Shown here one piece after another: positions 4,971-12,901 of a DNA stretch of 15,750 nucleotides. The DNA comes from an uncultured Alphaproteobacteria bacterium. GTDB lineage: Bacteria; Pseudomonadota; Alphaproteobacteria; Caulobacterales; Parvularculaceae. The notes below the pieces were generated by a model that ran no database searches, had not been told where the DNA came from, and was given only the letters and a program-made list of their open reading frames with translations. A program made the translations under genes and the position numbers. Position 1 is the first letter of the stretch; every line of letters begins with the position of its first letter. The stretch covers positions 1-15,750 of the forward strand of contig CALAZI010000094.1 of the NCBI GenBank assembly GCA_937895955.1. The letters are read 5' to 3'.

Positions 4971-6956
4971 ATGGCCGCCGAGTTCGGGCAATTTTCGCTC
5001 ATTTTCGCGTTCTTTGCAGCGATGATCCAGGGCGTCTTTCCATTCGTCGGAACGGCCGGCAAGGATGCGGCCCTGGCCGCGATCGGACGTTCAGGCGCCA
5101 TAGCGCTTTTTGCTCTTACCGCGCTGTCGTTCGGCTGTCTCATCTATGCGCATGCGACATCCGATTTTTCCGTTCTCAACGTTTATCAAAATTCGCATAC
5201 GGCGAAACCATTCGTTTATAAGATCAGCGGCGTTTGGGGCAATCATGAAGGATCAATGCTGTTGTGGGCGTTGATCCTGGCGGTTTACGGCCTTGCGGCC
5301 GCAATATTCGATAGGGGTCGAAACGAGCTTTTGACGGCGAAGGCGCTTGGCGTTCAAGGTCTTCTCGCGGCCGCCTTTATTGCGTTCATCCTATTCACGT
5401 CAAATCCATTTGAGCGCCTTATTCCGGCGCCAGGCGATGGCGCGGATCTCAATCCGCTTCTGCAGGATCCCGGACTCGCGATCCATCCGCCTTTTCTTTA
5501 TCTCGGTTATGTCGGATTCTCGATCACCTTTTCTTACGCCGTCGCCGGGTTACTTCAAAATCGAATAGATTCGGAGTGGGCGAGCATCGTGAGGCCATGG
5601 GCGCTGACAGCATGGGTTTTTTTGACGATCGGAATCGCACTCGGTTCATGGTGGGCCTATTATGAACTCGGTTGGGGAGGTTTTTGGGCGTGGGATCCGG
5701 TGGAAAACGCCTCTTTCATGCCTTGGCTCGCCGGCGTCGCTTTCATCCATTCGGTTCGTGTTGTTGAAAAGCGCGATGCGCTAAAGGTCTGGACCGTATT
5801 GTTGGCGATTCTGACTTTTTCATTGAGCCTTATCGGCGCGTTTCTCGTCCGGTCTGGAATCCTGACATCGGTGCACGCTTTCGCTGTCGATCCCGAAAGG
5901 GGCGTCTTTATTCTTGCAATATTGGCGGCGACCGTGGGCGGGTCGCTCCTCTTGTTCGCGCTGCGCGGCGGATCCCTGACGACGCAATCCGCGTTTGAGC
6001 CGGCTAGCCGGGAAGGCGCAATTCTAGTGAATAACGTGCTGCTTGTGACGGCATGCGGCACGGTTTTTATCGGCACGTTTTATCCCTTGTTCGTCGATAT
6101 AGCGTCTGGCGAGCGCATTTCCGTCGGGCCGCCGTTTTTCAATGCGAGCTTTGCGCCGCTTATGGCTTTGCTTTTCATCCTGATTGGACCGGGCGCCGCG
6201 CTGGCGTGGAAAAAAGGATCCATCAAAAGCGCATTGGCGCAATTGCGGCCCGCGGCGATAGCAAGCCTTATTATCGTCTTGATCGCCGCTTGGTTGACCT
6301 GGCCGAAGCCTGTCGCCGCCGCCTTGGGCGTCGGTCTTGCGACATGGGCGCTGGGCGGGACGCTTCTGGATGTCACAAAGCGCATCAAGCTTTTGTCGCT
6401 TTCGCCGGCCCAGGCGTTCTCACGGTTCATCAATCTGCCTCGCGCCTATCTGGGCATGGCGATCGCGCATGTCGGGCTTGCGATCGTCGCGTTCGGCGTC
6501 ATCGGAACCGGCGTTTGGCGGACGGAAGCAGTGCAATTAATGACGCAGGGCGATGCAATCGCCGCCGGTCATTATGAGGCGCGGCTGATAGACGTCGTTC
6601 GCACGACTGGTCCGAATTATATCGCAGAGGAGGCTCAATTCGAAATCAGCCGTCGCGGCGAGGCGGTGCGCGTCATGTCGACCGAGCGGCGTTTTTACCC
6701 TGTGCGCGGCATGCAGACGACTGAAGCCGGCATCTGGACGACCCTCGGCGGCGATCTTTATCTCACTTTGGGCGAGGAAACCGCCGGCGCCGGTTGGGCG
6801 GTCCGCGCTTATTACAACCCACTCACAATCTGGCTTTGGCTCGGCGCCGGGCTGCTTGCTCTAGGCGGCGCCGTCGCCGGTTCTGATCTCGGGCGTGTGA
6901 AAGCGTCGCGCAAGGCGCTTTCATCGGCGCCTGACGCGAAGGGAGCGCCGGCATGA
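4971..6956 (+). CDS. ccmF: Cytochrome c haem lyase subunit CcmF
   Basis: CcmF is the polytopic inner-membrane core of the haem lyase (with CcmH and CcmI) that takes haem from CcmE and attaches it to CXXCH motifs of apocytochrome c in the periplasm. The 661-residue protein has the expected length and many hydrophobic helices. The WWD haem-handling domain is clear at about residues 235-252 (WGGFWAWDPVENASFMPW). Conserved histidines include H172 in IHPPFLYLGY and H260 in AFIHSV, positions used in the family for haem coordination. An AAAGGGA sequence lies upstream of ATG 4971. It is the first gene of the ccmFGHI operon and its stop codon overlaps the start of ccmG as ATGA. Confidence 0.97.
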   Translation: MAAEFGQFSLIFAFFAAMIQGVFPFVGTAGKDAALAAIGRSGAIALFALTALSFGCLIYAHATSDFSVLNVYQNSHTAKPFVYKISGVWGNHEGSMLLWALILAVYGLAAAIFDRGRNELLTAKALGVQGLLAAAFIAFILFTSNPFERLIPAPGDGADLNPLLQDPGLAIHPPFLYLGYVGFSITFSYAVAGLLQNRIDSEWASIVRPWALTAWVFLTIGIALGSWWAYYELGWGGFWAWDPVENASFMPWLAGVAFIHSVRVVEKRDALKVWTVLLAILTFSLSLIGAFLVRSGILTSVHAFAVDPERGVFILAILAATVGGSLLLFALRGGSLTTQSAFEPASREGAILVNNVLLVTACGTVFIGTFYPLFVDIASGERISVGPPFFNASFAPLMALLFILIGPGAALAWKKGSIKSALAQLRPAAIASLIIVLIAAWLTWPKPVAAALGVGLATWALGGTLLDVTKRIKLLSLSPAQAFSRFINLPRAYLGMAIAHVGLAIVAFGVIGTGVWRTEAVQLMTQGDAIAAGHYEARLIDVVRTTGPNYIAEEAQFEISRRGEAVRVMSTERRFYPVRGMQTTEAGIWTTLGGDLYLTLGEETAGAGWAVRAYYNPLTIWLWLGAGLLALGGAVAGSDLGRVKASRKALSSAPDAKGAPA

Positions 6957-7495
6957 CGCGATTCCTTTTGCTTACGCCGCTCGTCTTTTTCATCGCGCTT
7001 GCCGCTTATTTCGCCATCGGCCTTGAGCGGGATCCGACGCGCATACCGTCCGTCCTGATTGATAAGCCGCTGCCTGAATTTGATTTGCCGGCGCTTGAGG
7101 GATTTGAAAACGGATTTTCCTCACGCGACCTGTCGGGGCGCGTCGCACTCATCAATATATTCGGTTCGTGGTGTGCGAGCTGTATCATCGAGCACCCTGT
7201 GTTGATGAAGATGGCTGCTGAGGGAGACGTGCTGATCGCAGGCATCGATTGGAAAGATCCGCCGGGCGCGGGATCGAAATGGCTGGCAGACAACGGAAAC
7301 CCGTACGATCTTATCGGCGCCGATTTCGCAGGAAAAACAGCCATTGACCTCGGCGTCACAGGCGCGCCTGAAACGTTTGTTATCGATAAAAACGGGCGCA
7401 TTCGCCACAAGGTGACCGGCCCGATCGATGAGCGGCTCTGGCGCGAGGAATTGAAACCGCTCATCAGAATGCTTGAAGAGGAAGATGTCAACTAA
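6953..7495 (+). CDS. ccmG: Thiol:disulfide interchange protein CcmG/DsbE
   Basis: CcmG is a membrane-anchored periplasmic thioredoxin-like protein that keeps apocytochrome c cysteines reduced before haem attachment. The 180-residue product has one N-terminal transmembrane anchor (about residues 4-23), a thioredoxin fold, and the redox pair C74-C77 in FGSWCASC. The family cis-proline loop is seen as TGAPETFVID. Start ATG 6953 overlaps the ccmF stop by 4 nt, giving translational coupling. The WCASC active site differs slightly from the more common WCxPC type but keeps both cysteines. Its gene overlaps the start of ccmH. Confidence 0.95.
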   Translation: MTRFLLLTPLVFFIALAAYFAIGLERDPTRIPSVLIDKPLPEFDLPALEGFENGFSSRDLSGRVALINIFGSWCASCIIEHPVLMKMAAEGDVLIAGIDWKDPPGAGSKWLADNGNPYDLIGADFAGKTAIDLGVTGAPETFVIDKNGRIRHKVTGPIDERLWREELKPLIRMLEEEDVN

Positions 7496-7958
7496 GATGC
7501 GTATGACAGCGGTGTTTGCGATTGCCTTTCTTGCGCTTGCAGCTGCTGACCGCTCGCACGCGGTCGAACCGGACGAAGTTCTTGCAGACCCGATACTGGA
7601 ACAACGCGCAAGAGAAATAAGCCGGGAGCTGCGATGCGTCGTTTGCCAAAGCCAGAGCATTGACGATTCAAATGCGCCGCTGGCGAAAGATATGCGCATC
7701 GTCGTGCGTGAGCGGCTTTTAGCTGGCGACAGCGATGAGGAAGTATTGCGGTTTCTTACGTCGCGTTACGGCGATTATGTTCGCTTGAACCCGCCGCTAA
7801 AAGGCGCAACCTATTTCCTTTGGGCCGCGCCACTGATAATATTCGCCGCCGCCGCGGGCTTATCGATCGCATATCTGAAACGGATGAAAGAACGCTCCGA
7901 TAAGGACGGCAAAGGGCGTGCGCCGACCGCGGAGTCAGGCGGCGCCGAGATTCAATGA
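7485..7958 (+). CDS. ccmH: Cytochrome c maturation protein CcmH (CcmH/CycL type)
   Basis: CcmH is a periplasmic thiol-oxidoreductase anchored in the inner membrane that acts with CcmG and CcmF in preparing and holding apocytochrome c. The 157-residue product has a signal peptide (about 1-26, ending SHA), the hallmark LRCVVCQ motif (C51, C54), the following SIDDSNAPLAKDMR helix, and a C-terminal transmembrane helix (about 106-126). It corresponds to the short CcmH; the TPR part found in the fused E. coli protein is the separate ccmI gene here. ATG 7485 is chosen because AGAGGA lies just upstream; a TTG at 7473 and ATGs at 7497 and 7503 are weaker alternatives. It overlaps the end of ccmG by 11 nt. 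Confidence 0.94.
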   Translation: MSTKMRMTAVFAIAFLALAAADRSHAVEPDEVLADPILEQRAREISRELRCVVCQSQSIDDSNAPLAKDMRIVVRERLLAGDSDEEVLRFLTSRYGDYVRLNPPLKGATYFLWAAPLIIFAAAAGLSIAYLKRMKERSDKDGKGRAPTAESGGAEIQ

Positions 7959-7959
7959 G

Positions 7960-8862
7960 ATGATGTTGTTCTGGAGTATATGCATTGCGCTCATTTTAGC
8001 GTCTCTGTCGATCATCGCGCTTCCCCTGGTCGCGTCGCGCCAGCCGAGCGTTGCAAGGCGCGATGCAGACCGCGCTGACGCCGCGCTCAGCGCAATCCGT
8101 CTGGATCTTGAATACGGGCTGATCAACGAAGCTGAAGCCGAGGCCGCTGAGCGTGAAGCGCAGCAAGCTTGCACGGATATTCCTAATGATAGTTTTGCAA
8201 GGCGGTTTCGCTTGGGCCGCGTGGCGGCCATGATCGCGTTCGCCTCAACCCCGCTCGCGGCGATATCGCTCTATCAACAAATCGGATCGCCGCATTTGCT
8301 GGGCGCCGGTGATGAAAACGTCGCTGCGTCTGATTCCAGCGCTGCGGCGGACGCGCCGGGAGACATGGCGGAGCAGGCTGAGCTCATAGCGTCAATGACC
8401 GATGACGAGCGTCGCGCCATGGTGGAATCGATGGTGACGGGCCTGGCCGAACGCTTGAAAGAAAATCCTGATGATTCATCCGGGTGGCGTATGTTGGCGC
8501 GCTCCTATCGTGTTCTGGGGAGAACGCAGGAGAGTCTCGAAGCATGGCGAGAACTGACCGCCCGGCAAGAAGGAACAGCAGAAGACTGGCGATACTACGC
8601 AGAAACATTGATCGAAGCGCGCAACGGCTCAGAAGAGGAAATAGGAGAAGAGCTGGAAAGCGCGTTGACGCGGCTGCTCAGTTTCTCGCCGAATGATCCG
8701 CTCGCGCTTTTCATTCTCGGGCAGGCGGCTTTCAACCGCGGCGAGATGGACGCGGCGCGAAACCACTGGTTGCGATTGAAATCTCTTCTGCCCGAAGACG
8801 CGCCGATTCTGGCGACGCTTGATGGGTTGATCGAGGCGACGCAGTCCGGCGGCGGTGACTGA
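7960..8862 (+). CDS. ccmI: Cytochrome c biogenesis protein CcmI (TPR apocytochrome chaperone)
   Basis: CcmI holds the C-terminal helix of apocytochrome c and passes it to the CcmF/CcmH ligation complex. The 300-residue protein begins with two transmembrane helices (about residues 2-24 and 84-104) separated by a polar loop with the coiled-coil-like segment AEAEAAEREAQQ. A periplasmic TPR-type domain follows from about 140 (GWRMLARSYRVLGRTQESL, LFILGQAAFNRGEMDAARNHW). The start is ATG 7960, one base after the ccmH stop; ATG 7963 is equally possible. A longer frame reaching 7918 inside ccmH lacks reason to be used. It is the last gene of the ccmFGHI operon. Confidence 0.92.
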   Translation: MMLFWSICIALILASLSIIALPLVASRQPSVARRDADRADAALSAIRLDLEYGLINEAEAEAAEREAQQACTDIPNDSFARRFRLGRVAAMIAFASTPLAAISLYQQIGSPHLLGAGDENVAASDSSAAADAPGDMAEQAELIASMTDDERRAMVESMVTGLAERLKENPDDSSGWRMLARSYRVLGRTQESLEAWRELTARQEGTAEDWRYYAETLIEARNGSEEEIGEELESALTRLLSFSPNDPLALFILGQAAFNRGEMDAARNHWLRLKSLLPEDAPILATLDGLIEATQSGGGD

Positions 8863-9196
8863 TCTGATGTAAAGCGCCTTGATTTTATAACAATTCTAAC
8901 AACTCTTCCGGCGAATTCGGCCCAAAACTAAACATTAAAAAAATCAACGGGATGCATTCAGCCGCCCGCGACTGCGATCAGTTGCGGCCCGTCTTCGGCG
9001 GTTTCCGGATCAAACGTCGACGGTTGCTTTAGGGGCTGCGATTTGAGAGCGTTTTGGCGTGAGAGAAGCGTTTGGTGCGATCGATTCCAAGTTGCGCGCC
9101 TCATTGAGGAATCGGGATCGCATTTCTTCTTGGGACGGTCATCGGGCGGCGCATTGGTTGCGCGCGCGAAACCCGGCGACGAAAGCGGGGTGAGAT
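8863..9196. other. 334-nt non-coding gap after the ccm operon
   Basis: The first part (about 8881-8945) is AT-rich, with a run ending in seven A residues, and could hold a promoter or transcript end, but I see no hairpin followed by a T-run. A short frame from a TTG at 9043 runs into the next gene in another frame, has poor composition for a protein, and is not accepted as a gene. No RNA gene or repeat was recognised. Confidence 0.6.
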
Positions 9197-11416
9197 ATGA
9201 GGTTCGACTTAGGTCGGGGCGATATCGCGCGGCTGGTCGCCGCTATTGCGATATTCGCGCTTTTGGTCGGGAAGGGCTCGCTCACCGTTCCGCCGAAAAT
9301 TGATCCCAATGGAGAGTTCGATGTCGATCGCGCGGTCTCTCGGCTTGAGCGCATTCTCGGCGATGAGCGGCCGCATCCGGTAGACAGCAACGCTAATGAC
9401 CTTGTTCGCGATCGACTGGTCAGTGAAATCCGCGCAATCGGATTTGAACCTGAAATTCGCGATGACTTCGCCTGCCGACAGGCGAAGCGGTGGGATACGG
9501 TTTCATGCGCGCGCGTTCGCAATGTTCTATTTCGCGCCGGCTCTGCCGCAGGTCCGGCGATTGCTGTGACTGCGCATTATGACAGCGTCGCGGCAGGCCC
9601 CGGCGCGTCCGATGACGGCGCCGGGCTGGCGGCGGCGCTTGAGATCGCATCGATCCTCAGAAAACGGGAGCCGGTTAAGCCTGTCATCTTCTTGTTCACG
9701 GATGGGGAGGAGCCGGGGCTGATCGGGGCGCATTCTTTCGTGCGAACAGACCCGGTCGCAAGTGAAATCGCGGCTTTCGTCAATATGGAGGCGCGCGGCG
9801 CCTCCGGCCCGGCCATTATGTTTGAGACAAGCGCGCCGAACGGCCGGGATGTGGAAGCCTTCTCCCGACGTTCGAAGGCGCCGGTCGGAAACTCATTGGC
9901 GACTGACATTTACAAAATGCTGCCCAATGACACCGACGTCTCGGAATTTTTGGCGTTGGGCGGCGATGCGATCAATTTCGCCTATTCCGATCGTCTGCCG
10001 ATTTATCATACGCCGCTCGACACGATCGCCAATCTGGATCGCAGAAGCCTCGCCCATCTTGGAACGTCGGCGCTCGCCGGGCTTGACGGATTCCTGCGCG
10101 ATGTCGATTTTTCTATTCGCAAGCCGGAGCCCAAGGTCGTTTTCGTCGATATTCTCGCCCGTCAAATGCTTGTCGCGCCGCAACTGGCGGGTCTCGCCCT
10201 GATCATATTCGGGCTTGCCGCATCATTGACGGCGACAGTGAAAACATCAGGCGGTTTCCTGCTGCCGAGCATTGTCGCGCCGATCATCGGCGTTGCCGCC
10301 GCGACGGCCATAGCATTCGGTACGCTAATTTTCATTGCGGCCATCCGACCCGAGGCTGCTTATTGGTCGGCGACGCCTCTCTGGACGCGCGCCGTAATTT
10401 ACGCTTCGTCGATCATCGGCGGTTTCGTCGCGCTCGCCGCAGCGCGCGGCGCGGATAACCGGCGCGTGCTCGCCGCTTCCTGGATGCTGTTCGCCATAGT
10501 CGGCGTGATCGCTTTTTTCATCGCCCCGGGTTCGGCGCTTTTGTTCGGTCTTCCCGCCGCTCTTTTCGGTTGCGCGGCCCTTGCAAGCGCCGGCGCGCAA
10601 CGATTGCTTGCGCCGCTTTCTCTGATAGGCCTTGCTGCCGCTTTGCTGCTCTGGCTGTCAGCGCTCCATCATGCGGAAATCGGCCTCGGTCTCGGCGCCG
10701 CCTGGCCGTTTGCGGGCATCGGCGCGCTCCTGTTTCTAATGACTGCGCCGGCGCTGAAGGCTGATCGCGCATCGGCCGCGCCGTTGATGGCAAGCGTTTT
10801 CGCATGGGGAGCCGTTATTATTCTCGCCATTGTTGCGCCGGCTTACTCATCCGCCGCGCCGCGCCCGCTCAACATCCAGCACATTGTCGATGCTGACGCG
10901 GGCGAAGCGGTTTTTGCGCTTTCGCCGAGCGATGAGCGACCGCCGGCGGCGAACGATCTCTTCAGCGCCTTCGAAAAACGCAGAGTGAAAGGTTTGACGG
11001 GCGAGCGCTACGCCGCGCCTGCTCCGCCGCATGACGGCGCGCCGCTAGGCGCAGCAGCTGAGCTGAGCGTCACCACGGAAGGCGGCCGCGGCGTGAAACT
11101 CGATATCGCCGCTGACGGCGCGGACGAAATTCACATTATCGCACCTGAAGAAGCGGGAATGAGAGAGGCGGTGATCGCCGGAGAAATTTTCGCGTTCGCC
11201 GATGGCGGGGACAAGCGAATTCGTTGCAGCGGCCGCGCATGCGAAGCCTTCTCCTTGGCCGCCGTCATAAATCAGGAGCCAAGCGAATGGACGCTGATTG
11301 CGGTGCGCTACGGGCTTGACGGCAACGGCGCTGCGCTTGCGACGGCGCGTCCGGACTGGACCGCGCCCGTTCATGGCGGCGATGTTCGTCTCACTATCTC
11401 AAGAATCAAATTATGA
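9197..11416 (+). CDS. M28-family zinc metallopeptidase with multi-helix membrane region
   Basis: The 739-residue protein starts with a membrane anchor (about 10-27), followed by an M28 aminopeptidase-type domain (about 45-315). The di-zinc site is visible: H127 in TAHYDS, D139 in GASDDGAG, catalytic E171 and ligand E172 in DGEEPGLIGA, E198 in NMEARG and H271 in IYHTPLD. From about 325 to 555 come roughly eight hydrophobic helices, and residues 560-739 form a soluble C-terminal domain. This plan resembles ERMP1/Fxna-like membrane M28 peptidases. The catalytic domain is probably periplasmic and releases N-terminal residues from peptides; the substrate is unknown. GGGGTGAG precedes ATG 9197. Neighbouring genes give no functional hint, and no operon partner is evident. 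Confidence 0.88.
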   Translation: MRFDLGRGDIARLVAAIAIFALLVGKGSLTVPPKIDPNGEFDVDRAVSRLERILGDERPHPVDSNANDLVRDRLVSEIRAIGFEPEIRDDFACRQAKRWDTVSCARVRNVLFRAGSAAGPAIAVTAHYDSVAAGPGASDDGAGLAAALEIASILRKREPVKPVIFLFTDGEEPGLIGAHSFVRTDPVASEIAAFVNMEARGASGPAIMFETSAPNGRDVEAFSRRSKAPVGNSLATDIYKMLPNDTDVSEFLALGGDAINFAYSDRLPIYHTPLDTIANLDRRSLAHLGTSALAGLDGFLRDVDFSIRKPEPKVVFVDILARQMLVAPQLAGLALIIFGLAASLTATVKTSGGFLLPSIVAPIIGVAAATAIAFGTLIFIAAIRPEAAYWSATPLWTRAVIYASSIIGGFVALAAARGADNRRVLAASWMLFAIVGVIAFFIAPGSALLFGLPAALFGCAALASAGAQRLLAPLSLIGLAAALLLWLSALHHAEIGLGLGAAWPFAGIGALLFLMTAPALKADRASAAPLMASVFAWGAVIILAIVAPAYSSAAPRPLNIQHIVDADAGEAVFALSPSDERPPAANDLFSAFEKRRVKGLTGERYAAPAPPHDGAPLGAAAELSVTTEGGRGVKLDIAADGADEIHIIAPEEAGMREAVIAGEIFAFADGGDKRIRCSGRACEAFSLAAVINQEPSEWTLIAVRYGLDGNGAALATARPDWTAPVHGGDVRLTISRIKL

Positions 11417-11426
11417 TCGTACGATC
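11415..11426. repeat. Perfect 12-bp palindrome GATCGTACGATC
   Basis: The palindrome overlaps the last bases of the metallopeptidase gene and lies 66 nt before the VOC gene. It is too short for a terminator and has no T-run. It could be an operator half-site pair or chance. Confidence 0.3.
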
Positions 11427-11492
11427 GGTCATCGGCTGTCGGCGCAGTTTCAGACTTTAATACGCTGAGCCGCCGCCATTCGGGAACGCATC

Positions 11493-11876
11493 GTGAAAAT
11501 TTCGAAAGTCGCATTTCTGGTTCGCAATTATGACGAAGCGATTGAGTGGTTCACGAAGGCGCTCGGATATTCGGTCGTTGAAGACACGCGACTTTCGGTC
11601 GACAAGCGCTGGGTCGTTATTGCGCCTCCCTGCGAACGGGGAACGGCTTTGCTGCTCGCCAAGGCTGTCGGGCCTGAGCAGGAAGCCCGCATCGGAGACC
11701 AGGCCGGCGGCCGCGTTTTCCTGTTTCTTGAGACGGATGATTTCGAAAGAGACGCTGCGAGAATGCGAGCCGCCGGCGTCCGCTTCCTCGAGCCGCCGCG
11801 AACCGAGACTTACGGGAAGGTGGCGGTTTTTGAAGACCTTTACGGCGGCAAATGGGATCTGATCCAACCCGCCTAG
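11493..11876 (+). CDS. VOC-superfamily (glyoxalase/bleomycin-resistance fold) protein
   Basis: The 127-residue protein has the paired beta-alpha-beta-beta-beta modules of the vicinal-oxygen-chelate fold: KVAFLVRNYDEAIEWFTKAL GYSV at the start (residues 5-28, shown in two pieces) and VFLFLETDDFERDAARMRAA followed by VAVFEDLYGGKWDLIQ at the end. The family's C-terminal metal ligand is present as E114. The usual N-terminal histidine is replaced by A7, so it may not bind metal like glyoxalase I and may use another substrate. It is small, cytoplasmic and without a signal. The start is GTG 11493 with GGGAA upstream. Its reaction cannot be named from sequence; extradiol dioxygenase-like, glyoxalase-like and resistance proteins share this fold. 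Confidence 0.85.
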   Translation: MKISKVAFLVRNYDEAIEWFTKALGYSVVEDTRLSVDKRWVVIAPPCERGTALLLAKAVGPEQEARIGDQAGGRVFLFLETDDFERDAARMRAAGVRFLEPPRTETYGKVAVFEDLYGGKWDLIQPA

Positions 11877-11988
11877 CGCCTGCGACAATTCGGCCGCCGC
11901 CGGCTCTCCTCAAACTGATCCTGATCAAAAACCTCCGGCCGGCGCGCCGTAGGGAAACTGCAAAACAGCAGCAAAGAGGGGATTCCCT

Positions 11989-12639
11989 ATGCGTAAAGCG
12001 CTTCTTTCGACGATGCTTGCCGCCATGGTCGCAACGCCGGCCTATGCTGAGGCGGGCGATTGGCTTGTCCGGCTCCGCGGCATTTACGTCGCGCCGCAGG
12101 ATGAGTCGGGCGGGGTTCTTCCGGCCGTTCCGACAGGCTCCGTCACCGTCGATGACGCGATCGTGCCGGAACTCGATTTCACTTATTTCTTCACAAACAA
12201 TATCGCCGCCGAACTGATCTTGGCGACCAGCCCGCATGACATTGACGGCGCCGGCGCCATTTCAGCGCTGGGCGAAGTGGCCGACACCATGGCGCTGCCG
12301 CCGACATTGACGCTGCAATATCATTTTGCGCCGGATCAAAAGGTGCGCCCCTATGTAGGCGCTGGTCTCAACTGGACCATCTTCTACAGCGAGGATTCAA
12401 CGGCGAGCCTTGACGGCGCGCTCGGCGGCCCAACGGCGGTGTCGCTTGACGACAGCTTCGGATGGGCCGTTCAGGCCGGCGTCGATATCGACATCACGGA
12501 AAGGGTCTTCCTGAATTTGGATGTGAAGTACATCGATATCGACACGACGGCGACGCTTAATACAGGCGGCGCAATCAACACGATTGATGTCGCAATCGAC
12601 CCGATCGTGGCCGGGATCGGCTTCGGCATGCGATTCTGA
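11989..12639 (+). CDS. ompW: OmpW-family outer-membrane protein
   Basis: OmpW proteins are eight-stranded outer-membrane barrels with a hydrophobic channel for small nonpolar molecules. The 216-residue product has a signal peptide (cleavage likely after ATPAYA, residue 20), then the family start GDWLVRLRGIYVAPQDESG. It continues with alternating strands such as LDFTYFFTNNIAAELI, TLTLQYHF, VRPYVGAGLNWT and VFLNLDVKYIDID, and ends in the barrel signature GIGFGMRF with terminal F. Length and motifs fit the family well. AGAGGGG lies 7 nt upstream of ATG 11989. It is probably a single-gene unit. OmpW genes are often stress- or oxygen-regulated in other bacteria, but no specific operator is recognised here. 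Confidence 0.93.
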   Translation: MRKALLSTMLAAMVATPAYAEAGDWLVRLRGIYVAPQDESGGVLPAVPTGSVTVDDAIVPELDFTYFFTNNIAAELILATSPHDIDGAGAISALGEVADTMALPPTLTLQYHFAPDQKVRPYVGAGLNWTIFYSEDSTASLDGALGGPTAVSLDDSFGWAVQAGVDIDITERVFLNLDVKYIDIDTTATLNTGGAINTIDVAIDPIVAGIGFGMRF

Positions 12640-12862
12640 CGGATTTCCAGCCGACCGTCCTTCCCGTGTTTGGCGGCTGGGAGCGCCGCCGGTTCCATCT
12701 CCCTGTTGGGGCCGGCGGCGACGGAGATTAAGTCGCCGGACAGTTGCGGCTATTTCAGGAGGTCGCAGGAATCCGCCTCGCAGATTTTCGGCCGCCGATG
12801 GCGCTTCAACATTGATTTTGCGGGTGTATCGCGGTTGCGGGCGCGCCGGCTGCGCGCTAAGC

Positions 12863-12891
12863 GGATGGCGACGCGAATTCCGTCGCCATCC
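12863..12891 (+). promoter_or_regulatory. Perfect hairpin ending at the sucC ribosome-binding site
   Basis: GGATGGCGACG (12863-12873) and CGTCGCCATCC (12881-12891) form a perfect 11-bp stem around a 7-nt loop (CGAATTC). The 3' arm ends immediately before GGAG (12892-12895), the Shine-Dalgarno of sucC, which lies 6 nt from its ATG. There is no T-run, so this is not an ordinary intrinsic terminator. A role in translation control or mRNA protection of sucC is an inference. Confidence 0.65.
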
Positions 12892-12901
12892 GGAGCCTTT
12901 A

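Noticed and set aside
9043..9303. 86-codon plus-strand frame from a TTG before the metallopeptidase
   Set aside because: Rich in R, G and S without a domain, has no ribosome site, and overlaps the start of a well-supported gene.
12674..12692. GGCGGC/GCCGCC dyad after ompW as a terminator
   Set aside because: Six-bp stem with a 7-nt loop and no T-run; too weak to support an intrinsic terminator call.
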